64,000 nt of DNA, from contig QCBH01000005.1 in the NCBI GenBank assembly GCA_003281685.1, forward strand, positions 18,130 to 82,129. Direction: 5' to 3'. Numbering within the stretch: the stretch's first letter is position 1; every line of letters begins with the position of its first letter. The stretch comes from Prochlorococcus sp. AG-347-E23. GTDB lineage: Bacteria; Cyanobacteriota; Cyanobacteriia; PCC-6307; Cyanobiaceae. Positions 47,294 through 55,060 of the stretch are shown here, in pieces. The notes below the pieces were generated by a model. It did no database searches and was not told where the DNA came from. It saw only the letters and a program-made list of their open reading frames with translations. The position numbers and the translations under genes were made by a program.

Positions 47294-48499
47294 TTGAAAC
47301 TTTCAAATCAGTCACTAATAAAAAAAACTATTAATAAAATAATTTCCCCTTGGTATTTACTTCCTTTAATAGATAGATGGGTATTAGGGCAAATAATACC
47401 CCCCATGATATTCGCAATTTCTGCTTTTACTGTTATTTCATTATCTGTTGGGGTAATGTTTGATCTTATAAGAAAAATTGTTGAATTTGGTTTACCTTTA
47501 TTTTTAGCTTTAAAAATTCTTTTTTTTAGTTTACCCAGTTTTTTAGTCTTATCATTCCCAATGGCAGTTTTACTTTCAACATTATTAGCCTATGGAAAAT
47601 TATCAAGCAATTCTGAATTGTTGGCATTGAAATCTTTAGGTATAAAAACTTCAAGAATTATTTCTCCAGCTATTGCTCTTTCGATATTTATGACAGGATT
47701 AACTTTTTACTTCAACGATAATTTAGTACCTGCGAGTAATAAATTAGCTGAAACGACATTAAGAACAGGAATAGGAAGTTCTTTTAGCGCCGAACAAGGA
47801 AAAGGTAATATTATGTTTTCAAGATATGGCTCTAGGATAAATGCATCAAATAAAAAACCAACAAAAATAAATACTTACCTTACTCATATATTTTATGCTT
47901 CATGGTTTGAAAACAATATTATGGAGGGAGTTACAGTTTTAGATTTTTCCAGAGAAGATTTTCAACAAATCCTAAAAGCAAAGAACGGAACATTTGACAA
48001 AAAAAGTTCCTCTTGGATATTTTCTAATGGGAGTATTATATCGATTGATCCAAGCGGACAAACCACCAATATTCAATTTAAAGAATATACATATCCATTT
48101 GTAGAAGGGCCTTTGGAGCTGGCGAAAGTGCCTAAGGATGCAAATGAAATGACTTTAAAGCAGGCTATACAAGCAGAAAAGATTTATGAAAAAACTGGAA
48201 ACTTGAAGGAGATTAGAAGAATTAAAGTCCGCATTCAAGAAAAATTCACACTGCCTTTTGCATGTTTGGTCTTTGGCTTAATAGGAAGCAGTCTTGGATC
48301 TAAATCTAATATAAGATCTTCAAAAAGTCAGGGATTTGGATTGAGCGTAATTCTTATATTAATTTATTATGTTATGTCATTTTTATTTAGTTCGTTTGGA
48401 GTAAAAGGCATCTTACCTCCAATTTTTGCTGCATGGTTACCTGTCTTAATTTCGCTTGGAGGTGGAATTTATTTACTGAGAAAATCAAGTTCTTTTTAA
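47294..48499 (+). CDS. LptF/LptG-family lipopolysaccharide export permease
   Basis: This YjgP/YjgQ-type permease belongs to the LptBFG ABC system that extracts lipopolysaccharide from the inner membrane. TM segments lie near both ends (~35-130 and ~325-400) with a periplasmic beta-jellyroll between. The start is TTG at 47294. Whether it is LptF or LptG cannot be decided here; cyanobacteria often have one fused or single permease. It fits with the lpx genes at 0.5-4 kb. Confidence 0.88.
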   Translation: MKLSNQSLIKKTINKIISPWYLLPLIDRWVLGQIIPPMIFAISAFTVISLSVGVMFDLIRKIVEFGLPLFLALKILFFSLPSFLVLSFPMAVLLSTLLAYGKLSSNSELLALKSLGIKTSRIISPAIALSIFMTGLTFYFNDNLVPASNKLAETTLRTGIGSSFSAEQGKGNIMFSRYGSRINASNKKPTKINTYLTHIFYASWFENNIMEGVTVLDFSREDFQQILKAKNGTFDKKSSSWIFSNGSIISIDPSGQTTNIQFKEYTYPFVEGPLELAKVPKDANEMTLKQAIQAEKIYEKTGNLKEIRRIKVRIQEKFTLPFACLVFGLIGSSLGSKSNIRSSKSQGFGLSVILILIYYVMSFLFSSFGVKGILPPIFAAWLPVLISLGGGIYLLRKSSSF

Positions 48500-48570
48500 T
48501 ATTTTAATAGCATAATTAGTAATATAATTATTTAACAAATTTCTTTCTCGAGAAAAAGATTCTTAGATCT

Positions 48571-48717
48571 TTAAATTTCAATATAATTTTTAGATATTTT
48601 TTTAAGTTTTTTATTTTCCAACCTATTTCGTACGGCATCGCACAAAATATTTCCATATGCAATTTTGTCATCGATAAATTTAAAAATATAATAAATATTA
48701 AGATCTAAAAAAAACTT
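48571..48717 (-). pseudogene. Conserved-looking small frame without a canonical start
   Basis: The minus-strand frame reads convincingly as protein (LNIYYIFKFIDDKIAYGNI, LCDAVRNRLENKKLKK) with plausible codon choices, but no ATG, GTG or TTG opens it before the upstream in-frame stop. The proposed 5' end overlaps the TTG start of apt on the other strand. Either a gene with a rare start codon or a recently damaged one. Confidence 0.4.
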
Positions 48718-49231
48718 GACTGAAAATCTTAAATATTTAATTAAAGATCACATAAATTTTCCTAAAAAAGGAATTATTTTCAAGGATATACTGCCTTTGC
48801 TTCAACAACCTGATGTTTTCTCAAAATTAATTGAAGAAATGTCAGAGAGTCCAATTTTTAAAAATGCAGACGCGATTATATCTATAGATGCTAGAGGTTT
48901 TATTTTTGGCACTGCAATCTCTTTTTATTTATCTAAACCTATGGTGGTAGCGAGAAAGTCAGGCAAGCTTCCTGGGGAACTCATAAATAGGTCTTATGAC
49001 CTCGAGTATGGTAGCAATTCCCTTTCTATCCAAAGAGATGCAATAAAGCCATATAAATCCTTCGCTATAGTTGATGATTTACTAGCAACAGGGGGTACTG
49101 TTAAATGTGTTGCTGAAATGCTAAATGATTCTGGTAAGGAAATTAGTGGCTTATCAGTGGTGATTGAATTAAGAGATATTTGTGGAAGAGATAAATTTAA
49201 TTTTCCTGTAGAATCAAATATTGTATTTTAG
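48716..49231 (+). CDS. apt: Adenine phosphoribosyltransferase
   Basis: Apt salvages adenine to AMP. The 171-residue protein has NFPKKGIIFKDILPLL, IDARGFIFG, GKLPGELI and the PRPP motif AIVDDLLATGGT, all characteristic. The start used is TTG at 48716, with no better ATG upstream. Confidence 0.93.
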   Translation: MTENLKYLIKDHINFPKKGIIFKDILPLLQQPDVFSKLIEEMSESPIFKNADAIISIDARGFIFGTAISFYLSKPMVVARKSGKLPGELINRSYDLEYGSNSLSIQRDAIKPYKSFAIVDDLLATGGTVKCVAEMLNDSGKEISGLSVVIELRDICGRDKFNFPVESNIVF

Positions 49232-49298
49232 AAAAGTTTATTAGAATTTTAAATTTGATCTAGACATCTACGAATTAAATTATTCTCGAATAAAAGAT

Positions 49299-49442
49299 TT
49301 AGCTAAACCAGCCTTTCTTCTTCGATTTAAGTTCGGGAACTGTCTTTAATTTTGGAGTTTCATCTCTTCTTCCTTTAATAATCATTAAAGGAACTATTGC
49401 CCAAAGAGCTAAAAATAATATCCAGAATAAATAAATGTTCAT
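49299..49442 (-). CDS. One-helix membrane protein, 47 aa
   Basis: ATG complementary to 49440-49442. Hydrophobic start (IYLFWILFLALWAIVPLMII) and a basic tail (KGRRDETPKLK; KSKKKGWFS). Convergent with apt. Plausible, unassigned. Confidence 0.55.
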   Translation of the reverse strand: MNIYLFWILFLALWAIVPLMIIKGRRDETPKLKTVPELKSKKKGWFS

Positions 49443-49774
49443 AACATCCAATAATAATTTACTGATACTAAGGTCAATTAAATATGAACTGTGAATTTCT
49501 TTTTAAATTTCTAATTTAAATGTATAATTTTACTTTTTTTTTAAAGCTGAATAGATTATTTATAGAGCTAAGCTTTGTAGATTCAAAATTATAAATTATA
49601 GAAATTATAAATTTATTGACAATCAATTAATAATATTTCCACTCAACATGACCAATGCTTTGCTTTAGAATGTTTAGAGTGCATTTTTATGATGACACGA
49701 TAAAAAAATTTTCGTGAATATTTTTAAATCAAACTTACTATTATCTAAAATTTATCTACCAAAGTTACTTAATA
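49443..49774. other. Intergenic stretch with no recognisable gene
   Basis: About 330 bases of AT-rich DNA between two small genes. I find no convincing frame or RNA structure. Confidence 0.5.
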
Positions 49775-49930
49775 ATGAAAAAATGTAATTTGTGTCATGA
49801 GCAAGATAAAATTCATTACAGAGTTAAATCAATAAATCATACTGAATGGATTTTTTGTTGTAAAGAATGTTGGAAGCTGATTTCTAAACATAAAAATTAT
49901 TCCTATGGAGGCACAAGAAAGTCAAAATAG
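49775..49930 (+). CDS. Small zinc-ribbon-like protein, 51 aa
   Basis: ATG-initiated; the pattern CNLC...CCKEC (CxxC and CxxC separated by ~21 residues) is a likely zinc site. It ends in a basic YGGTRKSK tail. Function unknown; nucleic-acid binding is a guess. Confidence 0.6.
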   Translation: MKKCNLCHEQDKIHYRVKSINHTEWIFCCKECWKLISKHKNYSYGGTRKSK

Positions 49931-50227
49931 TTAATTTTCCAGCAAAATAAATGCAAAAAACAATCAAATAATTAAAACCATAGAAATTTATAAAATATCT
50001 TTAAATAAGAAGTTGAAGATTAAAGATGATTTAAAAAATTGGGGTAATTTGAAAAACTGATAAAAAGCAAGCTTCAATTTAATCTTACAAAAAATGTTAT
50101 TTATTCCTTATCAATTTTTGGCTTTTATTCATTTTAGGATTTCTATTTTTTGTTATTTCGCAATCTATTAAAGAAGAATCAAGCTAAATTAATAAAGCAC
50201 TAGTGTTAGAAAAAGGATTTTAATTTT
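49931..50227. other. Intergenic; possible remains of a small membrane gene
   Basis: Near 50056-50187 two different frames each encode part of a hydrophobic peptide (NVIYSLSIFGFYSF and then LGFLFFVISQSIKEESS), as if a one-helix gene had been frameshifted. No start codon is visible, so I record it only as a possible relic. Confidence 0.3.
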
Positions 50228-50704
50228 CTAAAAAAAATCATTAATTTCTTTTTTTATAGATTTATATTCTAAATTAATTCCTTTAATAAATTCATCTACT
50301 TCTTTTTTAGTATTCTTATATTCATTTATTTTTCGTTTGGTTTTCTGATAGAAAATTGATTCAAATTTTCCTGGACTTACCTCCTCTATCCAATATCCTG
50401 CTAAACAATAAATTTTGTTTGGAACAAAAGTGATAATAAATAATTTTTTGGAATTTTTATATTGATCAATTATCTTATTAGCGATAGTGCCTTTAGTTTT
50501 TTTAGTCCCAAATAGAGCAATATCTTTTGCTAAAGGCCTAAAATTCTTAGATAGATGCTTATTTTTTTCTACTGTATTTCTAGAAATTATTTTTTCTAAA
50601 GAATAACAATAATCCAAAAAATTAGTATTTTCTTTTTTTGAAGGATACAAAGTTATGAGGGAAATTAAAAATAAAAAAGAAGTTAAAAGAAATTTTTTAA
50701 ACAT
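50228..50704 (-). CDS. Exported hypothetical protein, 158 aa
   Basis: A clear N-terminal leader (FKKFLLTSFLFLISLITLYP) is followed by a basic Lys-rich domain with several Cys and aromatic residues (FVPNKIYCLAGYWIEEVSPG) and a long charged C-terminus. Probably periplasmic; no known domain. Confidence 0.6.
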   Translation of the reverse strand: MFKKFLLTSFLFLISLITLYPSKKENTNFLDYCYSLEKIISRNTVEKNKHLSKNFRPLAKDIALFGTKKTKGTIANKIIDQYKNSKKLFIITFVPNKIYCLAGYWIEEVSPGKFESIFYQKTKRKINEYKNTKKEVDEFIKGINLEYKSIKKEINDFF

Positions 50705-50899
50705 TTATTTTAATTAGATTTACTATTTCATAAATATAAAAAGACAATTCATAAATTACTATTAATTACCTTAACAAGATTCAAATTAATTTAAAGATTA
50801 CTATTAATTTAGCTAAATTTCTTTGAGAAAAATTTAAAAGTATTTCAGACTAATTAAGTATTTATCAAACGCATAAAACCTTTTTCTTATAATGAGGTT

Positions 50900-51278
50900 A
50901 TGAAAAATTCTTTTTTGAAAAATAAAAGGATCAAATCTTTTCTAGATTTTTTTTCAAGAGTATCAATTTCAGCAATATTTATCTCAGCCATATCATGCAA
51001 AATAAATAATTTTGAAAGAACAGTTTAGTATATTTCTACAAAAGGCATTCCTGAACCAATTTCATCTATTCTTCTAGTGGGAGCCATTATATGTCTTATT
51101 TTAGGTTATGGATTTTTTATATTTGGAGAAAAAAAATAGGTTCAGTCTTTTTATTACTATTTCTTATTCCAACAACAATAATTTTTCATTTATTCCCTTT
51201 CTATCAAAGAGCAGTATTTATTAATCTCGAATTATAATAGGTGGATTGATTATTTCTGCAATAAGGAAAACAAAATAA
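50900..51278 (+). pseudogene. Broken DoxX-family gene
   Basis: Read across frames the sequence gives a DoxX-like protein: SFLDFFSRVSISAIFISAIS, then after an in-frame TAG at 51027-51029 YISTKGIPEPISSILL and GYGFFIFGEKK, then after a frameshift near 51131-51139 VFLLLFLIPTTIIFHLFPF, and after another near 51230-51240 IIGGLIIISAIRKTK. Each segment matches the expected order of the family. Three lesions make it non-functional. The intact DoxX at 24119-24670 is a different branch. Confidence 0.7.
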
Positions 51279-51297
51279 ATAACTTAATTAAAGAAAC

Positions 51298-51501
51298 CTA
51301 AATATTTTTTTTTCCCTCTCTTAATTCTGGGAAGCAAGACGCAATATGAATTAATTCATAAACCTCTTTGCTATCGTATTTTTTATGAGGAATTCCACTT
51401 CCCACCTCTATGTCTTTCTCTTTCATTTTCTTTAATATCAATTCTTGTCTTTCCATACTTGACATAGACTTAAATCTTTTAGTTCGTTCTTCTTTATTCA
51501 C
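51298..51501 (-). CDS. Small hypothetical protein, 67 aa
   Basis: Soluble, charged, with helical N-terminal half (RTKRFKSMSSMERQELILK) and a GSGIPHKKYDSKEVYELI segment. Unassigned but looks like a real gene. Confidence 0.55.
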   Translation of the reverse strand: MNKEERTKRFKSMSSMERQELILKKMKEKDIEVGSGIPHKKYDSKEVYELIHIASCFPELREGKKNI

Positions 51502-51544
51502 TAGATATTAATTTAGTTAAACTTTATTTTTAAGATTATATCAA

Positions 51545-51667
51545 TTAGCGATTCATTAGATAAGTAACAAAACCAGTAAATGTAAGTAATTTAAATCCAA
51601 TAAAGAAAGGCAAATATTTTTTGACCTTTTTGCCAACTGGCAACAATTTGTTTAGTGAATTGATCAT
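51545..51667 (-). CDS. One-helix mini-protein, 40 aa
   Basis: ATG complementary to 51665-51667. Basic N-terminus (LPVGKKVKKY) then a hydrophobic helix (LPFFIGFKLLTFTGFVTYL). Unassigned. Confidence 0.45.
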   Translation of the reverse strand: MINSLNKLLPVGKKVKKYLPFFIGFKLLTFTGFVTYLMNR

Positions 51668-51754
51668 GATTTACATTAGAAATCTTATTATTTATAAGAT
51701 CCTAACGAATTTTTTTATATTTATCTTATTTCGATTTGTATATACAAAATAATA

Positions 51755-51788
51755 GATCTAAACTAGAAGGGATACGTCCCTTGTTTTT
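51755..51788 (+). promoter_or_regulatory. 5' hairpin element, copy 1 (before the 51789 gene)
   Basis: GATCTAAACT, then an AAGGGA/TCCCTT hairpin, then a T-run, immediately before the ATG at 51789. The same arrangement with similar sequence recurs at 54850-54883. The TAAACT part could be a -10 element with transcription starting at the hairpin, or the whole could be an attenuator; which is not known. Confidence 0.5.
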
Positions 51789-52175
51789 ATGAATGATAAA
51801 GAAACAATAATTTCATTATTAAATGAATTTGCTAATCCAAAAAAAATGGCTTTATTTTTTGTTGACAATGCGACTCCAGATTTTTTATTCATAAGACCTA
51901 GTGGTAATCCTATAGATGCAAATGGGTTCGAACAAATGATTACTGGTGATATAGTTCAAGAAAAGGCAGAAATAACCAAAATTCACCGATTCGAATTTTT
52001 AAGCGACAACATAGTAATGTGCATTTTTACACTAGGTTCAAAATTTACTTATAAAGGGACACCTAATGATGACTTACCAACAGTTACGTCGATTTTTAAA
52101 AAAGTAAATAATGTTTGGAAAATTCACTGGATGCAAAGATCTACAGGAAATTCGGATTTATCTTTATGGGATTAG
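51789..52175 (+). CDS. SnoaL/NTF2-like fold protein, 128 aa
   Basis: A cone-shaped NTF2-like protein: LLNEFANPKKMALFFVDNA, then FLFIRPSGNP, and the closing VNNVWKIHWMQRSTG pattern typical of DUF4440/SnoaL-like proteins. The start follows directly after a hairpin element at 51755-51788. Function unknown. Confidence 0.68.
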   Translation: MNDKETIISLLNEFANPKKMALFFVDNATPDFLFIRPSGNPIDANGFEQMITGDIVQEKAEITKIHRFEFLSDNIVMCIFTLGSKFTYKGTPNDDLPTVTSIFKKVNNVWKIHWMQRSTGNSDLSLWD

Positions 52176-52255
52176 CAAAGTTAATAGCTCTTTTAATGGT
52201 GCTACTACTTGTAGGTAGCTCTTTTATTGGTTTAATTTTTTATTTTGCAAAATAA
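52166..52255 (+). CDS. One-helix mini-protein, 29 aa, overlapping the previous gene
   Basis: ATG at 52166 lies inside the previous gene (10-base overlap) and encodes one hydrophobic helix (LIALLMVLLLVGSSFIGLIF). The overlap supports coupled translation. Confidence 0.45.
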   Translation: MGLAKLIALLMVLLLVGSSFIGLIFYFAK

Positions 52256-52335
52256 ATACATCAATTAAACAATACTCAGTAACTATTTCTTTTTTTAGAA
52301 AACAATTGCTTTTTTTATGCTAAGTAATTTGATTT

Positions 52336-52410
52336 TCAGGTAAAAATAAAAACTTTAGACAGACTAACGCCTATATCTAAAGCCAATAAAGCAATTAGTA
52401 ACTTACTCAT
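52336..52410 (-). CDS. Micro-ORF, 24 aa (downstream of a coupled pair)
   Basis: ATG at 52408-52410 (complement) overlaps the stop of the upstream 18-residue frame by four bases (ATGA type), which favours a real pair. It encodes a short hydrophobic peptide (SKLLIALLALDIGVSL). Low confidence because of its size. Confidence 0.3.
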   Translation of the reverse strand: MSKLLIALLALDIGVSLSKVFIFT

Positions 52411-52463
52411 TTTTTAGAACTCTCAACTATTTTTTTGTAAAGTTCCTCAGAAATAGGTTGCAT
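52407..52463 (-). CDS. Micro-ORF, 18 aa (upstream of a coupled pair)
   Basis: ATG complementary to 52461-52463 encodes MQPISEELYKKIVESSKK. Its stop overlaps the next micro-ORF start. The remainder of 52256-52736 contains nothing else I recognise. Confidence 0.3.
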   Translation of the reverse strand: MQPISEELYKKIVESSKK

Positions 52464-52736
52464 AACCTTTTAAAAATCTAGTTACAAATTAATTATTTTA
52501 AAATTAATTTCTCGTTACAAAATATACGAATATATGAATTTTTAAATAGACAAAAAATATATTAACTATAAGTTCTTCTTATAAAGTATTAATAAATACT
52601 TAATCCAAAAACGTCAATAAATGTCCAAATTATTTATTTAAAAAAATTAGAAATCTTATTTCAAGTAAATAGATCCTCTATAAGTAAGCTTTATAATCTT
52701 TTCTTCTTGTTTTCTACAATATACGAATGACTTTCC

Positions 52737-52868
52737 ATTGAAATACATGTTTACCATGATGCAGCTCCTGAACTTGCTCAAGTCCCCGTCCTATGGCTTG
52801 AGTCGTACTGCGGTCTATCAGATGGTAGATCGGACGATTTTGTAGTATTCACTACAATCTATTTATAA
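52737..52868 (+). pseudogene. GC-richer coding-like segment without a canonical start, 43 codons
   Basis: The frame reads like protein (HVYHDAAPELAQVPVLWLES, then CGLSDGRSDDFVVFTT) and is noticeably richer in G and C than the surroundings, but no standard start codon precedes it (ATT at 52737). An ATG in another frame slightly upstream (52729-52731) stops after four codons, and a one-base change would join it. Probably a decayed or rare-start gene, possibly from elsewhere. Confidence 0.4.
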
Positions 52869-52893
52869 AGTATTTATACTTAGATGTCAACAA

Positions 52894-53040
52894 TTAATAG
52901 AAACTAAACTTCAATTTAAAAGTAGATTCAGCTCTCATAAACTCCCGAACAAGAATATAGAACATATAAATACGAGTAACTCCCATAAAAACTGAAACTA
53001 ATGCTAGAACTACACAAATAGGGCAATGTGGGAATCCCAT
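52894..53040 (-). CDS. Small membrane protein, 48 aa
   Basis: ATG complementary to 53038-53040, coupled to the upstream gene (TAATG). Opens MGFPHCPICVVLALVSVF, one hydrophobic helix with a CPIC pair, and a basic end. Second gene of a coupled pair. Confidence 0.5.
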   Translation of the reverse strand: MGFPHCPICVVLALVSVFMGVTRIYMFYILVREFMRAESTFKLKFSFY

Positions 53041-53156
53041 TATTTATTTTCCAATATAAATTTAAATTCAGTCTCTGCATTAAGAATATCGATTCTTCTC
53101 TTGAGCAATTTAAAAAATTTAATTATTTTTTTCAAAATCAAACCTTCTTTAGGCAT
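53040..53156 (-). CDS. Small basic helical protein, 38 aa
   Basis: ATG complementary to 53154-53156; Lys/Ile/Phe-rich helix (LILKKIIKFFKLLKRRIDIL), which looks amphipathic. The stop overlaps the next gene's start, so they form a two-gene unit. Confidence 0.5.
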   Translation of the reverse strand: MPKEGLILKKIIKFFKLLKRRIDILNAETEFKFILENK

Positions 53157-53364
53157 CAATAATAATATTATTTAAGAATGAATATATCAATGAGCAAAAA
53201 TACTGAAGCCATTGATATAACAAAAGTTTCGTAGCAAATTTATACAATAAAAAACACCAACTTATGCTCAGGTACTCTTGCTCAATTAGTTTATTCAGAG
53301 TCAAATATAAAAATTGGTGATCTATTTACCTTGCAGTGTTATTTTTCTTTTGCTAAAAAAATAG

Positions 53365-53405
53365 AGCGGACTAAAGTCCAATACTCCACGAGGATTTAGT
53401 CCGCT
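53365..53405 (+). promoter_or_regulatory. Structured RNA-like element with alternative hairpins
   Basis: AGCGGACTAAA (53365-53375) pairs with TTTAGTCCGCT (53395-53405) over 11 bases. Within the left arm GGACT can instead pair with the AGTCC at 53375-53379, so two exclusive folds are possible. The loop and right arm carry CTCCACGAGGATTTAGT (53384-53400), which is the exact complement of 53544-53560, the start region of a small downstream ORF. Confidence 0.55.
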
Positions 53406-53560
53406 GCCTAAAGCCTGAGAGTGCAAATTTTTCTTAATTAAATTAATATTCAACTATGCTACATGAGATAAATATCTTGATAGCGACATAAATTTATTTT
53501 GTATATTGCTATTACAAAAATGATGAGTTTATTTAAATTAGTTACTAAATCCTCGTGGAG
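53384..53560 (+). repeat. Long-range 17-bp perfect inverted repeat
   Basis: CTCCACGAGGATTTAGT at 53384-53400 and its exact complement at 53544-53560. A 17-base match 144 bases apart is unlikely to be chance. The right copy covers the GTG at 53555 of a small ORF, so pairing could block its translation. Between the arms I see no gene. Confidence 0.6.
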
Positions 53561-53674
53561 AAAGCTTTAGTAAATTTCTTTTACTGGTTACTGATAAGAT
53601 CAGCTGAATCTCATTATGGAGAATCATTTGTATCTGTAGAAGTTCCATCTAAATCAATCAAAAGTTTTTCTTGA
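53555..53674 (+). CDS. Small protein, 39 aa (GTG start)
   Basis: GTG at 53555 opens a frame encoding MEKALVNFFYWLLIRS and a Ser/Glu-rich end (AESHYGESFVSVEV). The start codon lies inside the right arm of the 17-bp inverted repeat. Plausible as a leader-regulated mini-gene but not proven. Confidence 0.4.
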   Translation: MEKALVNFFYWLLIRSAESHYGESFVSVEVPSKSIKSFS

Positions 53675-53819
53675 TTTTAGAAAGTTTTTAATACTTAAAT
53701 TCATAGCTTTCTGAAAATTGAATAACTAATTTGAGTTAAGTTGGTTAATTATCTCTATTGCAAATAAAGATATGGTTGTTAATCTTGCACTTAAAGAAGA
53801 AACTTAATTTCTTAAACTG

Positions 53820-54029
53820 ATGCAATTTGATCATTTAAATTTCAATGAAGATGATGGCCTCATGTCAATAGAAGATTTAAGGGCTTTACGTCTTCGAAAA
53901 AAGAAAATTGAAAGTGATAAGAAAGCTCGAAAGTATATCCTGGATATAAATCAAAGATATAGAAAAATGAGTACCCGCAAAAGTAATAACTTTTTAAGGA
54001 ATATGAACCCTTTTAAAAAGGCCGCATAA
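53820..54029 (+). CDS. Small basic helical protein, 69 aa
   Basis: ATG-initiated; acidic start (FNEDDGLMSIEDL), then a long basic helix (RALRLRKKKIESDKKARKYI) and a basic end. Could bind nucleic acid. Terminator follows at 54120. Confidence 0.55.
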   Translation: MQFDHLNFNEDDGLMSIEDLRALRLRKKKIESDKKARKYILDINQRYRKMSTRKSNNFLRNMNPFKKAA

Positions 54030-54119
54030 ATTGTTAATTTTAATTTTGTTAATTTGTTTAACTTTGCAACTTTCAGAGTAAGATTTTAATGGTGTTTCTT
54101 TGGAAGAGTTTCACCAAGA

Positions 54120-54143
54120 GGGGTCAATTTTTGGCCCCTTCTT
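54120..54143 (+). terminator. Intrinsic terminator after the 53820 gene
   Basis: GGGGTCAA and TTGGCCCC form a stem with a T-rich loop (54120-54138), followed by TTCTTT. A bidirectional use is possible. Confidence 0.65.
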
Positions 54144-54249
54144 TGCGGAGATATTTTTTAATTAAAACTCGTTATAAAATTAAAGTAATACTTTCCTAGA
54201 AGGCGAAAGTGATGTAAATCTTTTGTTTAAAGTTTTTTATTAACACTTA

Positions 54250-54333
54250 ATGAAAACTCTATATCTTCAACTAAATCCTCTTACTAAAAAAACAAAAGTT
54301 TTAGCTTATGGATCATTTCCCATAATTTATTGA
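54250..54333 (+). CDS. Micro-ORF, 27 aa
   Basis: ATG at 54250; encodes MKTLYLQLNPLTKKTKVLAY and a short end. It precedes the 54356 gene by 22 bases and could be a leader peptide or a chance frame. Confidence 0.3.
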   Translation: MKTLYLQLNPLTKKTKVLAYGSFPIIY

Positions 54334-54355
54334 ATTTTTTCATTTACGATTTTTA

Positions 54356-54559
54356 ATGGCTTCACCTACAAGTTGGGAATTCTACAAAGAAGTTGAAAAT
54401 AAAATTCTATGGGTCAATATTTGTACCCAAAATTTAGAAGGAGTAGCTACTTCGATCAATAAATGGTGGAAGACAAGATATCCAGCATACAAAATCAGAA
54501 TAGTTTCTAAAAAAGAATTTGAGCTTGTAAAAATGGAAGCTGAGAAAAAGGAACAATAA
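54356..54559 (+). CDS. Small conserved hypothetical protein, 67 aa
   Basis: Trp-rich soluble protein (SWEFYKEVENKILWVNI; INKWWKTRYPAYKIRIVS) with a Lys/Glu-rich end. The composition and clean ATG support a real gene. No domain recognised. Confidence 0.58.
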   Translation: MASPTSWEFYKEVENKILWVNICTQNLEGVATSINKWWKTRYPAYKIRIVSKKEFELVKMEAEKKEQ

Positions 54560-54635
54560 AATTATTCTTTGGTAAATATTGATGCTGAATATTTAATTTT
54601 TGTAGCTATTATAAAATCAATAAATTAAGGAACAA

Positions 54636-54791
54636 ATGAACTCTGCATTTGCAAAAGTCTCAAAATTGAAAGTTAACAGGGCTTCTAAAATAGCTATTAC
54701 TCTCGCATCATCAACTTTCTTTTTGTATGCCTTGGGTCAAGCACCAATTTTAAAAAATATTCTTGCAGGTGCCTTCTCTTGCTCTGGCTAA
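54636..54791 (+). CDS. One-helix membrane protein, 51 aa
   Basis: Basic N-terminus (FAKVSKLKVNRASK), hydrophobic helix (IAITLASSTFFLYALG) and a Ser/Cys-rich end. Preceded by an AAGG ribosome-binding stretch six bases upstream of the ATG. Unassigned. Confidence 0.55.
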   Translation: MNSAFAKVSKLKVNRASKIAITLASSTFFLYALGQAPILKNILAGAFSCSG

Positions 54792-54849
54792 ATAAAATAC
54801 TGTTTTTTTAGAGAAGCTAAAAAGCTAAAATAGACTGTGATTGACAGTC

Positions 54850-54883
54850 GATCTAAACTTAGAGGGATAATCCCCTCTTTTTT
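54850..54883 (+). promoter_or_regulatory. 5' hairpin element, copy 2 (before the micro-operon)
   Basis: GATCTAAACTT, then an AGAGGG/CCCTCT hairpin with a T-run ending just before the ATG at 54885. It shares sequence and layout with 51755-51788. A second small hairpin (GACTGT/ACAGTC) lies just upstream. Terminator and 5' regulatory roles both fit. Confidence 0.5.
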
Positions 54884-54884
54884 A

Positions 54885-54944
54885 ATGTTTAATAGATTTA
54901 TTGCTGAAAAGATAATGACTCTTCTTATTTCTCTTTTTAGCTGA
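54885..54944 (+). CDS. Micro-ORF 1 of a coupled set, 19 aa
   Basis: ATG at 54885 encodes MFNRFIAEKIMTLLISLFS; the stop overlaps the next start (TGATG). Possible leader peptide or small membrane peptide. Real only if the set is translated together. Confidence 0.4.
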   Translation: MFNRFIAEKIMTLLISLFS

Positions 54945-55060
54945 TGCATATTTCCCCGCACCTATTAATTGATGCTGTGATATTAAGCGCTGCCCTTACG
55001 ATAACTTTGGTATTAAGATCAAAAGGTAATGCTGCCAGGAAAGAAAAAGAAAATAAATGA
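54944..55060 (+). CDS. Micro-ORF 2 of a coupled set, 38 aa membrane protein
   Basis: ATG at 54944 shares a base with the previous stop. Encodes one hydrophobic helix (LLIDAVILSAALTITLVL) and a basic tail (RSKGNAARKEKENK). The stop overlaps the next ATG by four bases (ATGA). Confidence 0.6.
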   Translation: MHISPHLLIDAVILSAALTITLVLRSKGNAARKEKENK

